Notes under the pieces: model-generated | Databases searched by the model: none | Seen by the model: the letters and a program-made list of their open reading frames with translations, nothing else | What the model was told of the DNA's origin: nothing | Program-made: the position numbers and the translations under genes | Assembly: GCA_947003675.1 (NCBI GenBank) | Contig: CAMQPJ010000031.1 | Coordinates: 1 to 9,369, forward strand | DNA: 9,369 nt | DNA from: an uncultured Collinsella sp. | GTDB lineage: Bacteria; Actinomycetota; Coriobacteriia; Coriobacteriales; Coriobacteriaceae | Direction of reading: 5' to 3' | Shown: piece by piece, positions 5,867 to 9,369 of the stretch | How positions within the stretch are numbered: the first letter of the stretch is position 1 | How the letters are laid out: the number at the start of each line of letters is the position of its first letter

Positions 5867-5872
5867 TATAAT
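5867..5872 (+). promoter_or_regulatory. Consensus -10 element before the RlmKL-type gene
   Basis: A perfect TATAAT lies 27 nt before the start codon, in the 75-nt gap shared with the divergent phosphatase gene. No convincing -35 hexamer stands 16-18 nt upstream. AT-rich overlapping bases (ATCATA, 5863-5868) could serve as the -10 for the opposite direction. Confidence 0.4.
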
Positions 5873-5899
5873 GGAGCGACGCAACCAGAGAGGTCACCC

Positions 5900-8458
5900 A
5901 TGGAATTTTACGCAAGCTGCCCCGAGGGCTTTGAGTCCGCACTCGCCGATGAGCTTAAACGCCTCGGACTTTCGCATGTCCGCCGCCTGAAAGGCCGCGC
6001 TACATTTGAGGGCGAGCTCGAAGAAGGCTACCGCGCCTGTCTATGGTCGCGCCTGGCGAGCCGCGTGTTTGTGGTGCTTGGGCGCTTTGAGGCGCAGGAT
6101 GCCGATGAGCTGTACGACGGCGTTTACGACATCGCCTGGGAGACCATCATCCGCCCCGGTGCCACCATCGCCATTACCGCCCGCGGCGTGACAGAGCAGC
6201 TGCGCAACACGCGCTTCTCGGCCCTGCGCGCCAAGGACGCGCTGTGCGACCGTCTGGCCGAGACCACGGGCCGTCGCGCCGATGTCGACGCCGCCGATCC
6301 CGACGTTCACCTGTTGCTTTCGCTGCGCCAGCGCCGCGCGAGCATCAGCCTGGACCTTTCGGGCGACCCGCTGTTCAAGCGCCTGCCGCCCGCGGCGACC
6401 CGTGCCGGCGAGGGCGCGCACGTGTTGCGCCCCGACTACGCCGCCCTGGTGCTGGCGCAGGTCGGCTGGACCGCACTGTGCGAGCGCGAGTTGACGGCCG
6501 ACGATTACGAGAATGAAGCCCTTCCCACGCTAATCGATGCCTCGTGCGCCGGCGGCGGCCTGTTGCTGGAAGCCGTGAACATTCTGACCGACCGCGCCCC
6601 GGGCGCCGCACGCGAGCGCTGGGGCTTTGAGGGCTGGCAGCTGCACGATGCCGCCCTGTGGGAGCAGCTGCTTGCCGAGGCGCGCGAGCGCGAGGCGGCA
6701 GCGCGCGAGCGGCAGGCGCGCATCGTGGCCGTAGACATCGACCCCGCCGCCCGCAAGACTGCCGAGCGCATGGTCAAGTGCGCCGGCTACAAGCGTTTTG
6801 TCGACTTTTGCGCCGCCAAGTCCGCCACCGTGCTGGACCATGCTGGCGCCGTCGCCGGAGCCGCCGTAGTCGCAGACACCACCGAGACACCGCTTTCACT
6901 CATGCACGACGCCATGACGCTGGTCGGCGAGCTGCGCCGCGCGCCCGAGCTCGCTTCGGCACCGGTCGCCGCACTCACCCGCGATGGCCTTATGGCCCGC
7001 GCGCTCCATGCCGAGCCCGCGCGCTCCATCGCCGTCATGCCCAATAACGAGGAGGCGGCTCTTGAGGTTTGGCCCTCGCTCGACCACGCCGCCGCGGCAT
7101 TCGAAGCTGCGACCAGCGCAGATGCCGAGAAGCAGACCGCAGATGCCCAAGGCGAAGCCGCCGACACCCTCATGCCCGAACCTACCGCCACGCTCGACCT
7201 GGGCGACGGCAAGCCGCTGCCCGTGCTCATCCCGGAGTCCGAGCAGTTCGCCAACCGCCTGCGCAAGAACGCCCGTCTGCGTCGAAAGTGGGCAAAGCGC
7301 GAGGGCGTGAGCTGCTACCGCGTCTACGATGCCGACCTGCCCGACTACTCCGCTGCCATCGACCTGTACGAGGGTTGCCCGCAGACGCCGGGCCGCTGGC
7401 TCGTCATCGCCGAATACGCCGCGCCCAAGACCATCGACCCCGCACTGGCCCAGGCCCGTATGCTCGACATCTTGGCCATCGCGCCGCGCATCCTGGATGT
7501 TCCGGCCGAGCACGTGCACGCCAAGGCCCGCATGCGTTCGCGCGGCGGCTCGCAGTACGGCAAACAGGGCGCCGGCAAGGGCGCATTGGGCGAGCGCGCC
7601 AACATCGCGCGCCGTCGCCTGCCGCTCATCGAAGAGGGCGGGCTCACCTTTGCCGTCAACTTTGACGACTACCTGGATGTGGGTATCTTCCTGGACCACC
7701 GCGTCACCCGCAACCTGGTGCGCGAGCACGCCAAGCAGGCGCGGCGCTTCCTCAACCTGTTCGCCTACACCGGCACCGCCACCTGCTATGCGGCAGACGG
7801 CGGCGTCGAGGAAACTGTGACGGTCGACCTTTCCAACACCTACCTGGACTGGGCCGAGCGCAATATGCGCCAGAACGGCTTTGTGGGTCCGCAGCATCAT
7901 TTTGTGCGCGACGACGTGCTCGCCTGGATTCGCGATCAGCGCCAGACGCGCAACCGCTGGGACCTGATCTTTGTCGATCCGCCCACGTTTTCGAACTCGT
8001 CCAAGATGGGCCGCCGCACCTGGGATGTTCAGCGCGACCACGTTGAGCTTTTGGCCGGTGTATCGCGCCTGCTCGCACAGGGCGGACATGCCATCTTTAG
8101 CTGCAACCTGCGCGGCTTCCGCCCCGAGACGCGCAAGCTCGCACGCGCGGGCGTCGTGCTGGAGGACATTACGGCGCAGACCATCCCCGAGGATTTCGCG
8201 CGCAACCAGAAGGTGCACCATTGCTACATCGTGCGCCGCCTGCCCATCGAGGACGCCATGGCCGAGGTCGGCTTTAGCGCCGAGGAGATTGCCGAGCGAA
8301 CCGAGGAACTGCGCAATCCCGAGGCCCGCAAGCCCCGTGCGGCAGTACCCGCGCACGCGCAGGCCGGCAACGGCAAGTCGAACTTTGCCGGCAAACCCTC
8401 TCCTGCCGGCAAGCTCAAAAAGAAGAAGTTCTACGCCAGCAAGCCCAAGGGCAAATAA
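5900..8458 (+). CDS. rlmKL: RlmKL-type fused 23S rRNA guanine methyltransferase with degenerate RlmL domain
   Basis: Homologue of the E. coli bifunctional enzyme that makes m2G2445 (RlmL half) and m7G2069 (RlmK half) in 23S rRNA. It is 852 residues against about 702 in E. coli. Order: N-terminal ferredoxin-like and THUMP region (about 1-160), RlmL Rossmann domain (about 165-390), Ala-rich linker (about 395-445), then RlmK, entered by NRLRKN at 452-457. RlmK looks intact: YRVYDADLPDY, FLDHR, SAM loop FLNLFAYTGTAT (617-628), VDPPTFSNS (692-700) and FARNQKVHHC. In the RlmL half the expected DPMCGSGT loop reads DASCAGGG (213-220), and the expected NPPYGERL segment is replaced by ADTTETPL (325-332), while DRAPGxxRxRWGFxGW and the VDID acid are kept. 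RlmL activity is therefore doubtful. A lysine-rich tail of about 70 residues (782-852) follows the RlmK domain. AGAGAGG stands 6 nt before the ATG. Confidence 0.9.
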   Translation: MEFYASCPEGFESALADELKRLGLSHVRRLKGRATFEGELEEGYRACLWSRLASRVFVVLGRFEAQDADELYDGVYDIAWETIIRPGATIAITARGVTEQLRNTRFSALRAKDALCDRLAETTGRRADVDAADPDVHLLLSLRQRRASISLDLSGDPLFKRLPPAATRAGEGAHVLRPDYAALVLAQVGWTALCERELTADDYENEALPTLIDASCAGGGLLLEAVNILTDRAPGAARERWGFEGWQLHDAALWEQLLAEAREREAAARERQARIVAVDIDPAARKTAERMVKCAGYKRFVDFCAAKSATVLDHAGAVAGAAVVADTTETPLSLMHDAMTLVGELRRAPELASAPVAALTRDGLMARALHAEPARSIAVMPNNEEAALEVWPSLDHAAAAFEAATSADAEKQTADAQGEAADTLMPEPTATLDLGDGKPLPVLIPESEQFANRLRKNARLRRKWAKREGVSCYRVYDADLPDYSAAIDLYEGCPQTPGRWLVIAEYAAPKTIDPALAQARMLDILAIAPRILDVPAEHVHAKARMRSRGGSQYGKQGAGKGALGERANIARRRLPLIEEGGLTFAVNFDDYLDVGIFLDHRVTRNLVREHAKQARRFLNLFAYTGTATCYAADGGVEETVTVDLSNTYLDWAERNMRQNGFVGPQHHFVRDDVLAWIRDQRQTRNRWDLIFVDPPTFSNSSKMGRRTWDVQRDHVELLAGVSRLLAQGGHAIFSCNLRGFRPETRKLARAGVVLEDITAQTIPEDFARNQKVHHCYIVRRLPIEDAMAEVGFSAEEIAERTEELRNPEARKPRAAVPAHAQAGNGKSNFAGKPSPAGKLKKKKFYASKPKGK

Positions 8459-8461
8459 AAA

Positions 8462-8528
8462 AGTTGCGGTGGAATACGGACTGTTTTGCCTGGAATTAGG
8501 CAAAGTTAGACCGTATTTCACCGCAACT
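8462..8528 (-). terminator. Long nested hairpin, terminator for the KdpE-like gene
   Basis: An 18-bp stem pairs 8462-8479 with 8511-8528 with a single G-T pair. Inside it a second stem, TTTGCCT/AGGCAAA (8485-8491 and 8498-8504), closes a 6-nt loop. Read on the minus strand the stem runs into six T residues, part of which overlap the stop codon of the RlmKL gene, and it lies 24 nt past the KdpE-like stop codon. That is a good intrinsic terminator for the minus strand. On the plus strand there is no T run, although the structure could still slow polymerase. The length and nesting are unusual for a simple terminator. Confidence 0.75.
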
Positions 8529-8552
8529 CATATTGGGACGGTGGTTGGCGAT

Positions 8553-9266
8553 CTAGCCTTGGGTAACTAGGCGGTAGCCAATGCCTACGTGGGTTTGGAT
8601 GTAGCGCGGATGCGCGGGGTCGGACTCGATCTTCTTGCGCAGCGTGCCCATAAAGACGCGCAGGCTCGCCAGGTCGCTCTTGGTTGCCGTGCCCCAAATC
8701 TCGTGCAGGATAGACTGGTGCGTGAGCACCTTGTCGGCGTTATGCGCCAGCAGGCATAGCAGTTTGTACTCGATCGGCGTCAGATGCAGCTCCTCGCCAT
8801 CCATCGTGGCGATGCCGGCATCAAAATCGATATGCAGCTCACCGGTATCGAACGAGCCCTCGGAGGCAACGCCGCCCGTTTGCGCATACGAAAGGCGCCT
8901 GAGTGTCGTACGAATGCGCGCGAGCAGCTCCTCGACCGAAAACGGCTTGGTCAGGTAGTCGTCGGCTCCGGCATCGAGCGCGCGGATCTTGTCCGCGTCC
9001 TCGCTGCGCGCCGAAACCACGATGATCGGCATGCCCGACCATGCGCGCACCGACTCCACCACCTTGACGCCGTCCATATCGGGCAGGCCCAGATCGAGTA
9101 GCACGATGCTCGGCGCCTGCGACGAGGCAGCGGCAATAGCGGCATGGGCGGTCTCCACGGCCATATGGCGCAAGCCGTGCGCCTCGAGCGCGGCAACGAT
9201 AAGGTTGCGAACGGCGGGGTCGTCCTCAACGACCAAGATGAGCGGTTTTACGGCAGAGTTCGGCAC
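8553..9266 (-). CDS. kdpE: KdpE-like response regulator (OmpR family)
   Basis: DNA-binding response regulator that would be phosphorylated by the histidine kinase encoded just upstream; KdpE proteins control the high-affinity potassium pump KdpFABC. It is 237 residues. Receiver domain about 8-125: acidic pair in VVEDD, phosphoacceptor Asp58 in LLDLGLPDMDG, Ser85 in VVSARSEDADKIRALDAGADDY and Lys107 in TKPF. Winged-helix domain about 140-235: LHLTPIEYKLLCLLAHN, HEIWG, LRVFMGTLRKKIE and THVGIGYRL. The SARSE-DKI-ALDAGADDY and MGxLRxKxExDPxxPR stretches are close to E. coli KdpE as I recall it, which favours KdpE over generic OmpR types. The GTG at 9266 is chosen because AAGGAG lies 7 nt upstream; an in-frame ATG at 9347 would lie inside the kinase gene. 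No kdpFABC genes are in the window, so the target is inferred. Confidence 0.82.
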   Translation of the reverse strand: MPNSAVKPLILVVEDDPAVRNLIVAALEAHGLRHMAVETAHAAIAAASSQAPSIVLLDLGLPDMDGVKVVESVRAWSGMPIIVVSARSEDADKIRALDAGADDYLTKPFSVEELLARIRTTLRRLSYAQTGGVASEGSFDTGELHIDFDAGIATMDGEELHLTPIEYKLLCLLAHNADKVLTHQSILHEIWGTATKSDLASLRVFMGTLRKKIESDPAHPRYIQTHVGIGYRLVTQG

Positions 9267-9270
9267 AGCG

Positions 9271-9369
9271 TTACTCCTTATCAAACGAAACGTCGGCGAC
9301 GGGAAGCTCAATCGTAAAGACCGAGCCGTGCGGGTCCGCCGCGGCAACCTCTATGCTACCGCCATGCGC
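9271..9369 (-). CDS. Sensor histidine kinase, C-terminal end (partial, probably KdpD-like)
   Basis: Only the last 32 residues are in the window. They read AHGGSIEVAAADPHGSVFTIELP and on to a TAA at 9273-9271. HGGxIxV followed by GxxFxIxLP is the C-terminal end of the HATPase_c domain of sensor histidine kinases. The stop is 4 nt before the GTG of the response regulator, and that gene's AAGGAG lies within the last kinase codons, so the two are translationally coupled. KdpD identity follows from the KdpE-like partner and not from this fragment. Confidence 0.82.
   Translation of the reverse strand, partial: AHGGSIEVAAADPHGSVFTIELPVADVSFDKE

Noticed and set aside
6896..8521. 541-codon open frame on the minus strand opposite rlmKL
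   Set aside because: It lies almost wholly antisense to a gene with clear RlmK motifs, has no recognisable domain, and is explained by the high GC and codon bias of the real gene.

Overview
The window looks like chromosome of a high-GC member of the Coriobacteriia, most likely Collinsella or a close relative. The grounds are the high-GC codon use, clear AAAGGA/GGAG ribosome binding sites, an ascorbate-type PTS cluster with transaldolase genes, a fused RlmKL-type rRNA methyltransferase and a KdpDE-type two-component pair. The genus is recalled from general knowledge of such genomes and was not tested by a search.

Positions 1-3800 (minus strand) hold a sugar-uptake locus. Transcribed leftward from a promoter near 3875-3903 are a transaldolase/fructose-6-phosphate-aldolase-like gene (tal copy 2), PTS EIIA, EIIB and an UlaA-type EIIC, ending at a strong terminator (723-762). 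A second tal copy (about 84% identical over the visible part) follows with its own upstream region (493-720), which carries direct repeats, and runs off the left edge. None of the L-ascorbate breakdown genes (ulaD/E/F/G type) is present, so the real substrate is open. The aldolase may act directly on the imported sugar phosphate or soon after.

Positions 3801-4159 are a divergent regulatory region containing four copies of a TWTCRAAAG-like motif, a promoter for each direction and an inverted repeat over the start of the regulator transcript. To the right is a DeoR-family sugar-phosphate-responsive regulator (4160-4951), the obvious candidate regulator of the PTS operon and of itself.

Positions 4952-8458 are housekeeping. 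A HAD-superfamily (Cof-type) phosphatase on the minus strand converges on the regulator over a perfect 16-bp hairpin. It is divergent from a large RlmKL-type 23S rRNA methyltransferase. In the latter the RlmK half keeps its motifs, but the RlmL half seems to have lost its SAM-loop and NPPY catalytic motifs; this is the most unexpected protein-level observation here.

Positions 8459-9369 hold a 67-nt nested hairpin serving as terminator for the minus-strand genes, a KdpE-like response regulator (GTG start) and the last 32 residues of its partner histidine kinase, cut by the right edge. No tRNA, rRNA, CRISPR array, insertion sequence or phage gene was seen.
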